Source of the DNA: Streptococcus macedonicus ACA-DC 198
GTDB lineage: Bacteria; Bacillota; Bacilli; Lactobacillales; Streptococcaceae
Length of the DNA: 64,000 nt
Direction of reading: 5' to 3'
NCBI GenBank assembly: GCA_000283635.1
Contig: HE613569.1
Coordinates: 149,501 to 213,500 of the forward strand
In this document: positions 1-8,684 of the stretch, in pieces
Layout of the letters: each line of letters begins with the position of its first letter
Position numbering within the stretch: position 1 is the first letter of the stretch
Translations under genes and position numbers: made by a program
Notes under the pieces: model-generated
Databases searched by the model: none
Told to the model about the DNA's origin: nothing
The model's input: only the letters and a program-made list of their open reading frames with translations

Positions 1-34
1 ACGCTGAACTCTTAGACGGAATTCAGCGTTTTTT
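1..34 (+). terminator. Rho-independent terminator of an upstream gene
   Basis: Arms ACGCTGAA (1-8) and TTCAGCGT (22-29) form a hairpin followed by a T-run. It would end a gene lying left of the window and also sits just past the stop of the minus-strand channel gene. Confidence 0.75.
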
Positions 35-45
35 CTATTTGAATG

Positions 46-759
46 CTATTTTGATTCGGTATCTTCTTTTTCGATTTCTTCGAGGTAGCCTGCAGTCATG
101 ATGCTGACAGGGATTGCAATGATAGCAACGCCGAGGATAGAAGAAATCATTGTGATTAATTTTCCAATTTCAGAAATAGCATAAATATCACCATAACCTA
201 CCGTTGTCAAAGAAATGGTTGACCAATAAAGCGCATTAAAAAAGTTTTTAAAGGTATCTGGTTCAACATTGAAAATGACCAGTGCCGAGATAAAAATGTA
301 GGTAATAACCAAGGCACCAGCCATAAATAGTGATTCCTTTTGTCTTTTGAGAACATTTATCAGCAGATTAAGGCTTTTAGAATAACGAAAAAGTTTAAAT
401 ACGCGAATGGTGCGAACCATGCGAATGATTTTCAACAGTTTAAAGGTATTATTCCAAAAAAAGACAGAGGATAAAATGGCAATTAAGTCAGTAATAGCAA
501 GGAAAGTGAAAGGGTATTTGACAAAGGATAATTTTCCTTGATTTAGCTTATAATCGGCGGTTATAAAACGCAAAAAGTAGTCGATAATAAAAATAATCGT
601 TGTGATAGCCTCAAGCGTGAGATAAAATGACGTCGTTGTCTTACTTGTTAGTGGCAATAAGCTAACCACGATAGTACAAACCATAAAAACATCGTAAATT
701 TTTTCAATGGTTGTTAGGTTATTAGAAGGTTCAATAATGTTAAAAAGCTGTTTTCTCAT
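46..759 (-). CDS. Voltage-gated-type potassium channel (six-helix ion transport family)
   Basis: Membrane ion channel, probably K+ selective. The 237-residue protein has several hydrophobic helices, an S4-like segment with regularly spaced arginines (around KIIRMVRTIRVFKLFRYSKS) and a pore loop with the TVGYGD selectivity filter near residue 190. A longer open frame exists upstream, but the ATG at 757-759 is preceded by AAGGAGA at good spacing and begins MRKQLFNIIEP, as bacterial Kv-like channels do. The ion is inferred from the filter. It is divergent from the patatin gene, sharing an intergenic region that carries a long inverted repeat. Confidence 0.85.
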   Translation of the reverse strand: MRKQLFNIIEPSNNLTTIEKIYDVFMVCTIVVSLLPLTSKTTTSFYLTLEAITTIIFIIDYFLRFITADYKLNQGKLSFVKYPFTFLAITDLIAILSSVFFWNNTFKLLKIIRMVRTIRVFKLFRYSKSLNLLINVLKRQKESLFMAGALVITYIFISALVIFNVEPDTFKNFFNALYWSTISLTTVGYGDIYAISEIGKLITMISSILGVAIIAIPVSIMTAGYLEEIEKEDTESK

Positions 760-786
760 GAATGTCTCCTTGATGTTGTTAGGACT

Positions 787-835
787 ATTATAACATACCA
801 AAAAACACTCTAAATAGCATGTTTTTTGGTATAAT
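787..835. promoter_or_regulatory. Divergent promoter region with a 12-bp perfect inverted repeat
   Basis: TACCAAAAAACA (796-807) and TGTTTTTTGGTA (820-831) are exact inverse copies. The right arm runs into TATAAT at 830-835 for the patatin gene, and the left arm is followed on the minus strand by a TATAAT (787-792) for the channel gene. The symmetry could be an operator shared by both genes or a transcript hairpin. No regulator can be assigned. Confidence 0.5.
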
Positions 836-868
836 AAGTAACAAAACGAGAAAGAACGGAGAATGAGG

Positions 869-1714
869 ATGTCTGTTGGTTTAGTATTAGAAGGTGGCGG
901 CATGCGCGGCTTGTACACCGCTGGTGTCTTGGATACTTTTTTAGATGCGGGAATTAAGGTGGACGGTGTTGTCTCGGTGTCTGCTGGCGCTCTTTTTGGG
1001 GTGAATTTTTTATCAAAACAAAAAGGAAGAGCCCTCCGTTATAATAAAAAATATGCCTCAAATCCAGGATACATGGGACTTCGTTCATGGTTAAAAACGG
1101 GAAATGTGGTCAATAAAGAATTTGCCTATTACAAAGTTCCGATAGAATTGGATGTTTTTGACGAGAAAGCTTTTGAAAAATCAGGTGTGCCTTTCTATGC
1201 AACGGTAACGAATTTAGCAACAGGAAAAGCTGAGTATCATAAGGTTGACAATGTTTTTGAACAAATGGAGTTGCTTCGTGCGAGTTCCGCACTGCCTTTG
1301 GCGTCAAAAATTGTTGAGTGGCAAGGCAATAAATACCTTGATGGTGGTCTGTCAGACAGTATTCCAGTTGATTTTGCCAAAAGCCTTGTTTTTGATAAAT
1401 TGATTGTTGTTTTAACACGTCCAATTGATTACCGTAAAAAGCCAAGTAATGGTCATGTCTATAAACTTTTTTACAGAAAATATCCTAAGTTTGTAGAAGT
1501 CGCTTCAAAACGTTATCAACACTATAACGACACCATTGAATACATTAGCAATTTGGAAAATAAAGGCGAAGTTTTTGCCATTCGCCCAAGCCAAAATCTA
1601 GAAATCGGACGACTTGAAACCAACCCCGACAAATACGAAGAAATTTACCAAATCGGTGTCAAAGATACCAAAGCAATCATGGAACAATTGAAAGATTATT
1701 TAGCAAATGACTAA
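869..1714 (+). CDS. Patatin-like phospholipase family protein
   Basis: Predicted serine acyl hydrolase of the patatin/RssA-YjjU type, cytoplasmic or membrane-associated. The oxyanion motif GGGMRG is at about residues 9-14, the nucleophile serine is in SVSAG near residue 40 (first glycine of GxSxG replaced by serine), and the dyad aspartate is in DGG near residue 160. I chose the second ATG (869) because GGAG at 858-861 is 7 bases before it, whereas it lies too close to the ATG at 863. The natural lipid substrate is unknown. No signal peptide is seen. Confidence 0.85.
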   Translation: MSVGLVLEGGGMRGLYTAGVLDTFLDAGIKVDGVVSVSAGALFGVNFLSKQKGRALRYNKKYASNPGYMGLRSWLKTGNVVNKEFAYYKVPIELDVFDEKAFEKSGVPFYATVTNLATGKAEYHKVDNVFEQMELLRASSALPLASKIVEWQGNKYLDGGLSDSIPVDFAKSLVFDKLIVVLTRPIDYRKKPSNGHVYKLFYRKYPKFVEVASKRYQHYNDTIEYISNLENKGEVFAIRPSQNLEIGRLETNPDKYEEIYQIGVKDTKAIMEQLKDYLAND

Positions 1715-1809
1715 ATGAGCATTTGATTTGACTAAAAATTCTTCTTATCAACTGAGAACAGACATGAAATCTCTTGTGATTTCGCCTTTTTTCTTTATTC
1801 TTTTCGTGG

Positions 1810-1815
1810 TATAAT
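1810..1815 (+). promoter_or_regulatory. -10 box of the leuS promoter
   Basis: TATAAT about 30 bases before the leuS start. The -35 is not clear. The leader is too short for a T-box and none is seen. Confidence 0.5.
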
Positions 1816-1846
1816 AGTAACCAACACTAAGAACATGGAGAATGAC

Positions 1847-4348
1847 ATGGCTACTTATAATCATAAAGAAATTGAGAAAAAATGGCAGGCCTATTGGGCT
1901 GATAATCATACGTTTAAAACAGGAACAGATGCTGATAAACCAAATTTTTATGCGTTGGATATGTTCCCTTACCCATCTGGAGCTGGTCTGCACGTAGGAC
2001 ATCCAGAAGGATACACTGCGACTGATATTCTTAGCCGTTTCAAACGTGCTCAAGGCTACAACGTTCTTCACCCAATGGGTTGGGATGCTTTCGGACTTCC
2101 TGCCGAACAATACGCAATGGATACAGGTAATGATCCAGCTGAATTTACAGCTCAAAACATTGCAAACTTTAAACGCCAAATCAACTCACTTGGTTTCTCA
2201 TATGACTGGGATCGTGAGGTGAACACAACTGACCCTAACTACTACAAATGGACTCAGTGGATTTTCACAAAATTGTATGAAAAAGGTTTGGCATACGAAG
2301 CTGAAGTACCAGTTAACTGGGTTGAAGAATTAGGTACAGCTATCGCCAACGAAGAAGTGCTTCCGGACGGAACTTCAGAACGTGGTGGATATCCAGTTGT
2401 TCGTAAACCAATGCGTCAATGGATGCTTAAAATCACAGCTTACGCAGAACGTTTGCTTGAAGATTTGGATGATCTTGATTGGCCAGAATCAATCAAAGAC
2501 ATGCAACGTAACTGGATTGGTAAATCAACTGGTGCTAATGTTACTTTCAAAGTAAAAGATACTGATAAAGACTTCACTGTCTTTACAACTCGTCCAGATA
2601 CACTATTTGGTGCAACTTACGCTGTTTTAGCTCCTGAACACCCACTTGTTGAAGCTATTACAATACCAGAACAAGCTCAAGCAGTTGCTGATTATAAACA
2701 CCAAGCAAGCCTTAAATCAGACCTTGCTCGTACAGACCTTGCTAAAGAAAAAACAGGTGTTTGGACTGGTAGCTATGCAATCAACCCAGTAAACGGTAAA
2801 GAAATGCCAATCTGGATTGCTGACTATGTTCTTGTAAGCTACGGAACTGGTGCTATCATGGCTGTTCCTGCCCACGATACACGTGACTGGGAATTTGCAA
2901 AACAATTTAACCTAGAAATCATTCCAGTTCTTGAAGGTGGAAATGTTGAAGAAGAAGCTTACACAGAAGATGGACTTCACATCAACTCTGGTTTCCTAGA
3001 TGGTCTTGATAAAGCGCAAGCTATTGACAAAATGGTCGAATGGCTTGAAGCAGAAGGTGTTGGTAATAAGAAAGTAACTTACCGTCTTCGTGACTGGCTC
3101 TTCTCACGTCAACGTTATTGGGGTGAACCAATCCCAATCATCCACTGGGAAGATGGTACAACAACAGCTGTTCCAGAAGATCAACTTCCACTTGTATTGC
3201 CAGTAACAAAAGATATCAAACCTTCAGGTACAGGTGAATCACCACTTGCTAACTTGACTGATTGGCTTGAAGTGACACGCGAAGACGGCGTTAAGGGTCG
3301 TCGTGAAACAAATACAATGCCTCAATGGGCTGGTTCAAGCTGGTACTTCTTGCGTTACATTGATCCACACAACGATGAAAAATTGGCTGATGAAGAGCTT
3401 CTAAAAGCTTGGTTGCCAGTTGATATCTACATCGGTGGTGCTGAACACGCTGTGCTTCACCTTCTTTATGCTCGTTTCTGGCATAAATTCCTTTATGATT
3501 TAGGTGTCGTTCCAACCAAAGAACCATTCCAAAAACTCTTTAACCAAGGGATGATTTTGGGAACAAGCTACCGCGATCACCGTGGTGTACTTGTGGCAAC
3601 TGACAAAGTTGAAAAACGCGACGGTTCATTCTTCCATATCGAAACTGGTGAAGAACTTGAACAAGCCCCAGCTAAAATGTCTAAATCACTTAAAAACGTT
3701 GTTAACCCAGATGACGTCGTTGAACGTTACGGTGCGGATACTCTTCGTGTGTACGAAATGTTCATGGGACCACTTGATGCTTCAATCGCTTGGTCTGAAG
3801 AAGGTCTTGAAGGCTCACGTAAATTCCTCGACCGCGTCTATCGCTTGTTGACAACAAAAGAAATTGTTGCAGAAAACAATGGCAATTTGGATAAAGTTTA
3901 CAACGAAACAGTCAAAGCTGTAACTGAACAACTTGAAGCCATGAAATTCAACACAGCTATCGCACAATTGATGGTATTTGTTAACGCAGCAAATAAAGAA
4001 GATAAACTCTTTGTTGACTACGCTAAAGGCTTTGTACAATTGTTAGCACCATTTGCACCACACCTTTCTGAAGAATTGTGGCAAACATTGACACAATCAG
4101 GCGAATCAATTTCATACGTTGCATGGCCAACATGGGACGAAGCAAAACTCGTTGAAAACAACGTTGAAATTGTTATCCAAATCAAAGGTAAAGTTCGTGC
4201 AAAACTTGTTGTACCAAAAGATTCAAGCCGTCAAGAACTTGAAAAACTTGCTCTTGCAAACGAAAAAATTCAAGATGAAATCGCTGGTAAAGACATTATC
4301 AAAGTGATTGCGGTACCTAATAAACTTGTAAACATTGTTGTAAAATAA
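1847..4348 (+). CDS. leuS: Leucyl-tRNA synthetase
   Basis: Class I aminoacyl-tRNA synthetase that charges tRNA-Leu. The 833-residue protein has the HIGH-type motif HVGH in [15 protein letters not shown] near residue 50, a CP1 editing domain with the TTRPDT signature near residue 250, the KMSKS loop in [10 protein letters not shown] near residue 620, and an anticodon-binding C-terminus. The ATG at 1847 is preceded by GGAG at proper spacing, so the in-frame ATG at 1835 is not used here. Codon use is strongly biased, as for highly expressed genes. A terminator follows the gene. Confidence 0.98.
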   Translation: MATYNHKEIEKKWQAYWADNHTFKTGTDADKPNFYALDMFPYPSGAGLHVGHPEGYTATDILSRFKRAQGYNVLHPMGWDAFGLPAEQYAMDTGNDPAEFTAQNIANFKRQINSLGFSYDWDREVNTTDPNYYKWTQWIFTKLYEKGLAYEAEVPVNWVEELGTAIANEEVLPDGTSERGGYPVVRKPMRQWMLKITAYAERLLEDLDDLDWPESIKDMQRNWIGKSTGANVTFKVKDTDKDFTVFTTRPDTLFGATYAVLAPEHPLVEAITIPEQAQAVADYKHQASLKSDLARTDLAKEKTGVWTGSYAINPVNGKEMPIWIADYVLVSYGTGAIMAVPAHDTRDWEFAKQFNLEIIPVLEGGNVEEEAYTEDGLHINSGFLDGLDKAQAIDKMVEWLEAEGVGNKKVTYRLRDWLFSRQRYWGEPIPIIHWEDGTTTAVPEDQLPLVLPVTKDIKPSGTGESPLANLTDWLEVTREDGVKGRRETNTMPQWAGSSWYFLRYIDPHNDEKLADEELLKAWLPVDIYIGGAEHAVLHLLYARFWHKFLYDLGVVPTKEPFQKLFNQGMILGTSYRDHRGVLVATDKVEKRDGSFFHIETGEELEQAPAKMSKSLKNVVNPDDVVERYGADTLRVYEMFMGPLDASIAWSEEGLEGSRKFLDRVYRLLTTKEIVAENNGNLDKVYNETVKAVTEQLEAMKFNTAIAQLMVFVNAANKEDKLFVDYAKGFVQLLAPFAPHLSEELWQTLTQSGESISYVAWPTWDEAKLVENNVEIVIQIKGKVRAKLVVPKDSSRQELEKLALANEKIQDEIAGKDIIKVIAVPNKLVNIVVK

Positions 4349-4361
4349 GTTTAAATAGATG

Positions 4362-4390
4362 AATCCTGTCCTTAAGGGCAGGATTTTTTT
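4362..4390 (+). terminator. leuS terminator
   Basis: AATCCTGTCC (4362-4371) pairs with GGGCAGGATT (4376-4385), with one G-U pair, and a T-run follows. Confidence 0.9.
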
Positions 4391-4500
4391 GTTGGTAAAA
4401 ACTGAGTTTTAGTAAAACCTTGGTAAAAACAAGCAGAAAACGTTTACAAAAAATTTTAGGAGGAGTAAAATAAAGACAAGACCTAAGAAAGAGGGAAAAA

Positions 4501-5532
4501 ATGGAAGTAAAATAAGAAATTGTTGAGACAATTAATCGGCAAAAGATTGAAAAATACACTATTATTAATGATAACGGTGTCCAAGTTGGTTTACTAACAC
4601 TGGGAGCAACTTGGCAAGAATTTTTAGTGCCAGATGACAAAGGTGGTCAGAAAAATCTTATCATTGGTTTTGATGAGCCAAGTGATTATCTGAAAAATTC
4701 TTTATGTGCAGGTCAATCAATCGGACGTGTTGCAGGGCGTATTAATCAAGGGAAAGTTAACCTTGATGGCAAAGAAATTCAGCTACCACAAAACGAAAAA
4801 GGAAACACTCTTCACGGTGGTCCAAAAGGTTTCCACAAACACATTTGGCAAGCAAGAGTTGAAAATGATATTGACAAAGCCACTGTTGTCATGACTTACA
4901 ATGCCAAAGAAAGCGTTGATGGTTTCCCTGGTGATATGTTGATAACAGCACGTTTTAAGCTGGATAACGACAATCGTTTTACAATCACTTACACTGGTAA
5001 AAATGGCGGTCAAGCGACCCTCTTTAACCCAACTAACCATGTTTACTTTAACCTCGGTGAACGCCAAGACTTGACACACCATACCTTTACTTTGGCTACT
5101 GACTGTTACTTGGAAACACGTGATGATTTGGTGCCAACAGGAAAATTCATTGACGTTGCTGGCACAGCTTATGATTTTCAAACTGGGCAAAACCTTGGAG
5201 AGGCTATCGCTGATACAGGCGGGCTTGACGATGCTTTCTTGGTAAATGCTTCGCTTGATAAACCTTGTGGAGAATTGAAAGATGAAGAAAGTGGCGATTC
5301 TGTTCATCTTTATTCTGACCGTGATACTTGGGTCGTTTACAGTATGGGTGGCATTCCTGAGGATATTTATCCAGCGCGAAATAAGGGTAAAATGGCTAAA
5401 GAATTTGAAGCCTTAGCGCTTGAAGCACAATTCTTACCTGATGCGATTAATCATGATGGTTTTGGCGATATTGTCTTGCAAGCTAATGAAGAAAAGACTT
5501 ACACCATTGCTTTTGAATATCACAAAGGATAA
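4501..5532 (+). pseudogene. galM: Aldose 1-epimerase with a nonsense codon at position 5
   Basis: Would interconvert alpha and beta anomers of galactose or glucose. A purine-rich ribosome-binding site precedes ATG 4501, but codon 5 is TAA (4513-4515). After it the same frame is open to 5532 and encodes a full mutarotase: GIQ-like N-terminus, an NHVYFNL active-site region near residue 180, and a C-terminal glutamate region (LEAQFLPDAINH). No in-frame ATG, GTG or TTG lies between the stop and conserved sequence, so a shortened functional start is unlikely unless an ATT is used. Best read as a recently inactivated gene; readthrough or a base-call error are alternatives. Confidence 0.8.
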
Positions 5533-5553
5533 TATAATTTTACAAATTCAGTT

Positions 5554-5587
5554 AAAAAAGAGATCTCTGTTTGGAATCTCTTTTTAT
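5554..5587. terminator. Terminator after galM
   Basis: AAAAAGAGAT (5554-5563) pairs with ATCTCTTTTT (5576-5585). A- and T-runs on both sides could make it bidirectional. Confidence 0.75.
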
Positions 5588-5683
5588 AATTTACAATTGA
5601 TTCTTGAATTATGATTGAGAAAATCCAGTCAGAGCAAAATAGTTGTGTGAAAACATACTTTGTAGTAGCATAGCGTTATACAG

Positions 5684-5729
5684 TTCTACATACTATATTC
5701 CAACATCAAAGTAATATAGATATGTAGAA
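5684..5729 (+). promoter_or_regulatory. Long hairpin or operator in the DUF4649 gene leader
   Basis: TTCTACATACTATATT (5684-5699) is matched by AATATAG-A-TATGTAGAA (5713-5729), a 16-bp inverted repeat with one bulged base, 20 bases before the next start codon. It could be an operator or an RNA stem close to the ribosome-binding site. It lacks a terminator T-run. Confidence 0.4.
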
Positions 5730-5749
5730 TTAGAAAGGAAATGTAAATA

Positions 5750-5971
5750 ATGATTGAAATTACATTTTTAAACTCCGTAAACCAAGAACGAGTAGTGACG
5801 TTTGACTCATACGAGGAATTCGAACGTTCACAGCAAACCTGCTCAATCGATATTGCCGACTATTACAAAGTCACTAAGGTCGTTTATAACGGTCATGTAC
5901 TGGATTATTCAGGAAATTATGGCAACCTATTTTACTACTTTTTAAAACAAGATTTAACACAATATCGCTAA
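5750..5971 (+). CDS. DUF4649 family small protein
   Basis: A 73-residue acidic soluble protein of unknown function matching the streptococcal DUF4649 type by recall, with conserved stretches TFDSYEEFERSQQ and LKQDLTQY. The start has GAAAGG upstream. It lies alone between terminated galM and the flavoprotein gene and may be co-transcribed with the latter, which starts 49 bases later. No catalytic motif, signal peptide or membrane helix is seen. Confidence 0.8.
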   Translation: MIEITFLNSVNQERVVTFDSYEEFERSQQTCSIDIADYYKVTKVVYNGHVLDYSGNYGNLFYYFLKQDLTQYR

Positions 5972-6019
5972 TATCATGTTTGTTATTTAATGATGCGGTG
6001 CTTTTATGGGGGAAGAAAA

Positions 6020-7339
6020 ATGAAAACATATGATTTATTAGTCATAGGCTTTGGTAAAGCTGGAAAGACACTTGCTGCTAAAATGAGTTCTCTTGGTAAG
6101 AAAGTTGCTCTTGTTGAAGAAAGTTCTTCAATGTATGGAGGAACTTGTATCAATATTGGCTGTATTCCAACAAAAACATTAATCCATGCAGCTGAAAATC
6201 ATTTAACATTTGAGCAGGCAATGGCTGAAAAAGAGGTGGTTACGCATCGATTAAATCAGAAAAATAAAGCCAATGTGGTCAATGCTGGTGTAGATCTTTA
6301 TGATGCTAAAGCAAGTTTTGTCTCTAATAAGGTTATTAAAATAGTTGCTGGCGAGGATAGTGAACGGTTAACAGCTGATACTATAGTGATTAATACAGGC
6401 GCCATTTCAAATCGTTTGCCTATCCCAGGATTAAAGGAATCTAAAAATGTCTTTGACAGCACTGGTATTCAAAAATTAGAAACTTTGCCACAAAGGTTAG
6501 GAATCATTGGAGGGGGTAATATCGGGCTTGAATTTGCCAGCCTTTATGCTAATCTTGGCAGTAAGGTCACCGTTTTTGAGACTGCTAACCGTATTTTGCC
6601 ACGTGAGGAGGATATCGTTGCGCAGCTAGCAAAAGAATACATGGAAGAAGACGGTATTTCCTTTGTTTTAAATGCTCAGATAAATGCTTTAGAAAATGAT
6701 GAAGAGGATAATGTTATTTTAAGCAATCATGGTCAGAAAATGAGTTTTGATGCTGTCCTTTATGCGACTGGTCGTAAACCGAATATTACTGACTTGGGAC
6801 TTGAAAATACAGATATTGTGGTAACAGACCGTGGTGCCATTGAGGTTGATGATTATTGTGAAACTAGTGTTCCAAATGTTTATGCTGTTGGGGATGTCAA
6901 TGGCGGACTCCAATTTACTTATGTGTCATTGGACGATTATCGCATAGTTTTTAATAAATTAACTGGACAGAGTGATTATAACGCTAGTCAGAGAAATAAT
7001 ATCCCCACTACATTATTTATTAACCCTGCTTTGGCACGTGTAGGTTTAACAGAAAAAGAGGCTGCAGAGGCAAATCTTCCCTATAAAGCAAATGAATTAA
7101 TGGTTTCAGCTATGCCTAGAGCTCATGTTAATGGCAACCTTCGAGGTATTTATAAGGTTATTGTTAATGAAAAAACACAAGATATTTTAGGAGCAACTCT
7201 TTTTGGTGAAGGTGCTCAGGAAAATATAAACCTGATTAAGTTAGCTATGGATAACCATATTCCATACACTTATATTAAGAATCAAATATTTACGCATCCT
7301 ACTATGGCAGAGAACCTTAATGACGTTTTTAATTTTTGA
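6020..7339 (+). CDS. FAD-dependent pyridine nucleotide-disulfide oxidoreductase (RclA/Har-like)
   Basis: A 439-residue flavoprotein of the dihydrolipoamide dehydrogenase/mercuric reductase fold. It has the FAD Rossmann motif GFGKAG at residues 8-13, the redox cysteines in GGTCINIGCIPTK near residue 40, the NAD(P)H motif GGGNIGLEFAS near 165, the second FAD motif YAVGDVNGG near 290, and a dimerisation domain with an HPT motif near the C-terminus. It lacks a lipoyl-enzyme context. This subclass resembles E. coli RclA and pneumococcal Har, which handle hypohalous or hypothiocyanous oxidants; that role is inferred. The ATG at 6020 has GGGGGAAG upstream, so the in-frame 5990 start is not used. Confidence 0.85.
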   Translation: MKTYDLLVIGFGKAGKTLAAKMSSLGKKVALVEESSSMYGGTCINIGCIPTKTLIHAAENHLTFEQAMAEKEVVTHRLNQKNKANVVNAGVDLYDAKASFVSNKVIKIVAGEDSERLTADTIVINTGAISNRLPIPGLKESKNVFDSTGIQKLETLPQRLGIIGGGNIGLEFASLYANLGSKVTVFETANRILPREEDIVAQLAKEYMEEDGISFVLNAQINALENDEEDNVILSNHGQKMSFDAVLYATGRKPNITDLGLENTDIVVTDRGAIEVDDYCETSVPNVYAVGDVNGGLQFTYVSLDDYRIVFNKLTGQSDYNASQRNNIPTTLFINPALARVGLTEKEAAEANLPYKANELMVSAMPRAHVNGNLRGIYKVIVNEKTQDILGATLFGEGAQENINLIKLAMDNHIPYTYIKNQIFTHPTMAENLNDVFNF

Positions 7340-7382
7340 AATAAAAGACGACCAGCAGATTGTCAAAAAATTGATAAAATCG

Positions 7383-7459
7383 TAACAAATTGATTTTAAA
7401 ACAAGCAAAAAGCCCTAAACAAAGGGCTTTTTCTTATGACGTTTAGTCCTCCCTATAGG
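7383..7459. repeat. Left attachment repeat (attL) with terminator hairpin
   Basis: The copy includes the hairpin AAAAAGCCCT...AAGGGCTTTTT (7407-7432) and ends in CCTCCCTATAGG, which equals the last 12 bases of tRNA-Lys on the minus strand. Beyond 7459 it diverges from the tRNA. Confidence 0.8.
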
Positions 7460-7550
7460 TAGTTTATAGGGATTTATACATATAAAGAAAAGGATTTTTA
7501 TTGATTTTATGAGATTTTACTATCTTTATATTTTAAAAGAATTTATATTT

Positions 7551-7573
7551 CGCAACAAATTCGCAACAGATTG
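7551..7573. repeat. Candidate integrase arm-type sites, left end
   Basis: CGCAACAAATT is followed directly by CGCAACAGATTG, a tandem repeat with a near copy at 16711-16733 near the other end. Paired CGCAACAAAT repeats at both element ends are typical of tyrosine-integrase arm sites; binding is inferred. Confidence 0.45.
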
Positions 7574-7610
7574 AGGAAAGATTTTATGCTACTTATCAAT
7601 AATGTCATTT

Positions 7611-8477
7611 CTAATCAGTAGCTTCTGTACTTCCATTAATAATTTTTAAGTAATGTTCGGTATAGTTAGTAAGCATAGTCGTATCACCAAGTATTTCAAA
7701 TACCTGCAATGCTTGTTCCATTTTTTCTTTTCCTTTGTTTTTTGATTTTTTAAACTCAAAAAATCCTTCTGCATATAGGAAAACAGTTTGTTCATAATAA
7801 TTTAGTTCACCATCTAGTAACTTTTTTATTTTTTTTATTAGGTAGTTACAATCATTAAACTTCCTATGCTCAATACTTGTTATTAAACAATTAATTGCAA
7901 GTTGTGTTACCAACTTTTTATTGTTTTTATTTAAAGAAGAATATATATAATTTCTTAGCATCTCCCTTGTTAGTAAAATCAAAGATGAGTAATCTATAGT
8001 GGGCGCACAATTTCCTAATAGGATAATTTCATAATATCCCCAAAATTCAACTTTAAAAAGATAGTCAGTTAATTCGAGTAATTCTTCTTGGCTAGGTTTT
8101 ATTGAACTATCAATGGTGTATAAGATAGATTTTATCATTGTCTTATCAAATTTACTTAATTGAAAATTATTTTGAGTATTTAGTAAATTTATTAAAGTAT
8201 CAACCTCTTGCTCAGAATAAGCTTTACGGATGTATTCAAGCAAGTCAATAAAAGACTGATTTTTTTTATTATCATTATTGTATAAAATCATGAATTCATC
8301 TAAAGTAACATTCATTTTATCTAATATATTAATTAGACGAATACAGGAGATTTCAGATTCTCCTCTTTCGAATCTTGAGATTTGAGATTTTGAAAGATAT
8401 TTGTCTGCAATAGAGGTGAGGGAAATATTTTTTCCTTTCCTTATTTTTCTGAGTATTTTCCCAAGAGATGACTTCAT
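7611..8477 (-). CDS. rgg: Rgg-family transcriptional regulator (Rgg2/3-like pheromone receptor)
   Basis: Cytoplasmic receptor-regulator that binds an imported short hydrophobic peptide and controls the adjacent promoter. The 288-residue protein has an N-terminal XRE-type helix-turn-helix (residues 5-60, including [17 protein letters not shown]) followed by an alpha-helical repeat domain. With the ATG at 8477 the cysteine of SEISC is residue 45, the position of the disulfide cysteine known in S. pyogenes and S. dysgalactiae Rgg2, which supports this start over the GTG at 8495. It is divergent from a small peptide gene ending IIIIVGG, the classic arrangement of rgg/shp pairs. Whether it activates or represses cannot be read from sequence. 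Confidence 0.93.
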   Translation of the reverse strand: MKSSLGKILRKIRKGKNISLTSIADKYLSKSQISRFERGESEISCIRLINILDKMNVTLDEFMILYNNDNKKNQSFIDLLEYIRKAYSEQEVDTLINLLNTQNNFQLSKFDKTMIKSILYTIDSSIKPSQEELLELTDYLFKVEFWGYYEIILLGNCAPTIDYSSLILLTREMLRNYIYSSLNKNNKKLVTQLAINCLITSIEHRKFNDCNYLIKKIKKLLDGELNYYEQTVFLYAEGFFEFKKSKNKGKEKMEQALQVFEILGDTTMLTNYTEHYLKIINGSTEATD

Positions 8478-8482
8478 ATAAA

Positions 8483-8531
8483 TTCCCACTTTCACAACAA
8501 AAATTAAGTCGATTTAAATTTATTATACAAT
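8483..8531 (+). promoter_or_regulatory. shp promoter with candidate Rgg-binding motif
   Basis: TTCCCACTTTCACAAC (8483-8498) lies directly upstream of shp, overlaps the leader of divergent rgg, and resembles the conserved element in front of streptococcal shp genes as I recall it. A -10-like TACAAT is at 8526-8531. Its overlap with the rgg leader would let Rgg also affect its own expression. No exact -35 is visible, as is common for activator-dependent promoters. Confidence 0.5.
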
Positions 8532-8555
8532 AATCGGAAATAAAGGAGAAATATT

Positions 8556-8618
8556 ATGAACAAATTTTTTCGAATAGTAACGATAATTGTGGGAATAATT
8601 ATTATTGTCGGCGGATAA
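8556..8618 (+). CDS. shp: SHP pheromone precursor (short hydrophobic peptide)
   Basis: A 20-residue peptide, MNKFFRIVTIIVGIIIIVGG: basic N-terminus, hydrophobic core and C-terminal IIIIVGG, which matches the mature S. pyogenes SHP3/SHP2 type (DIIIIVGG, DILIIVGG). AAAGGAG at 8542-8548 is 7 bases before the ATG. It is divergent from rgg and 66 bases upstream of the aminotransferase, with no terminator between, so operon genes may be read from the same promoter. Known SHPs are exported, trimmed by the Eep protease and re-imported by the Ami permease. Oddly, glycine replaces the usual aspartate at the start of the predicted mature octapeptide. Confidence 0.9.
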   Translation: MNKFFRIVTIIVGIIIIVGG

Positions 8619-8684
8619 TATATACTATGATAGTAGTTGTATGTTATATAGTTTGTATAGATATTTTAGACAATGAGGTGAAAA

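Noticed and set aside
1715..1846. A T-box leader for leuS.
   Set aside because: The leader is short, with a -10 box about 30 bases from the start codon and no T-box consensus or antiterminator pair.
7383..7459. A second tRNA-Lys gene at the left end of the island.
   Set aside because: Only the last 12 bases of the tRNA are present; the anticodon and D-arms are missing.
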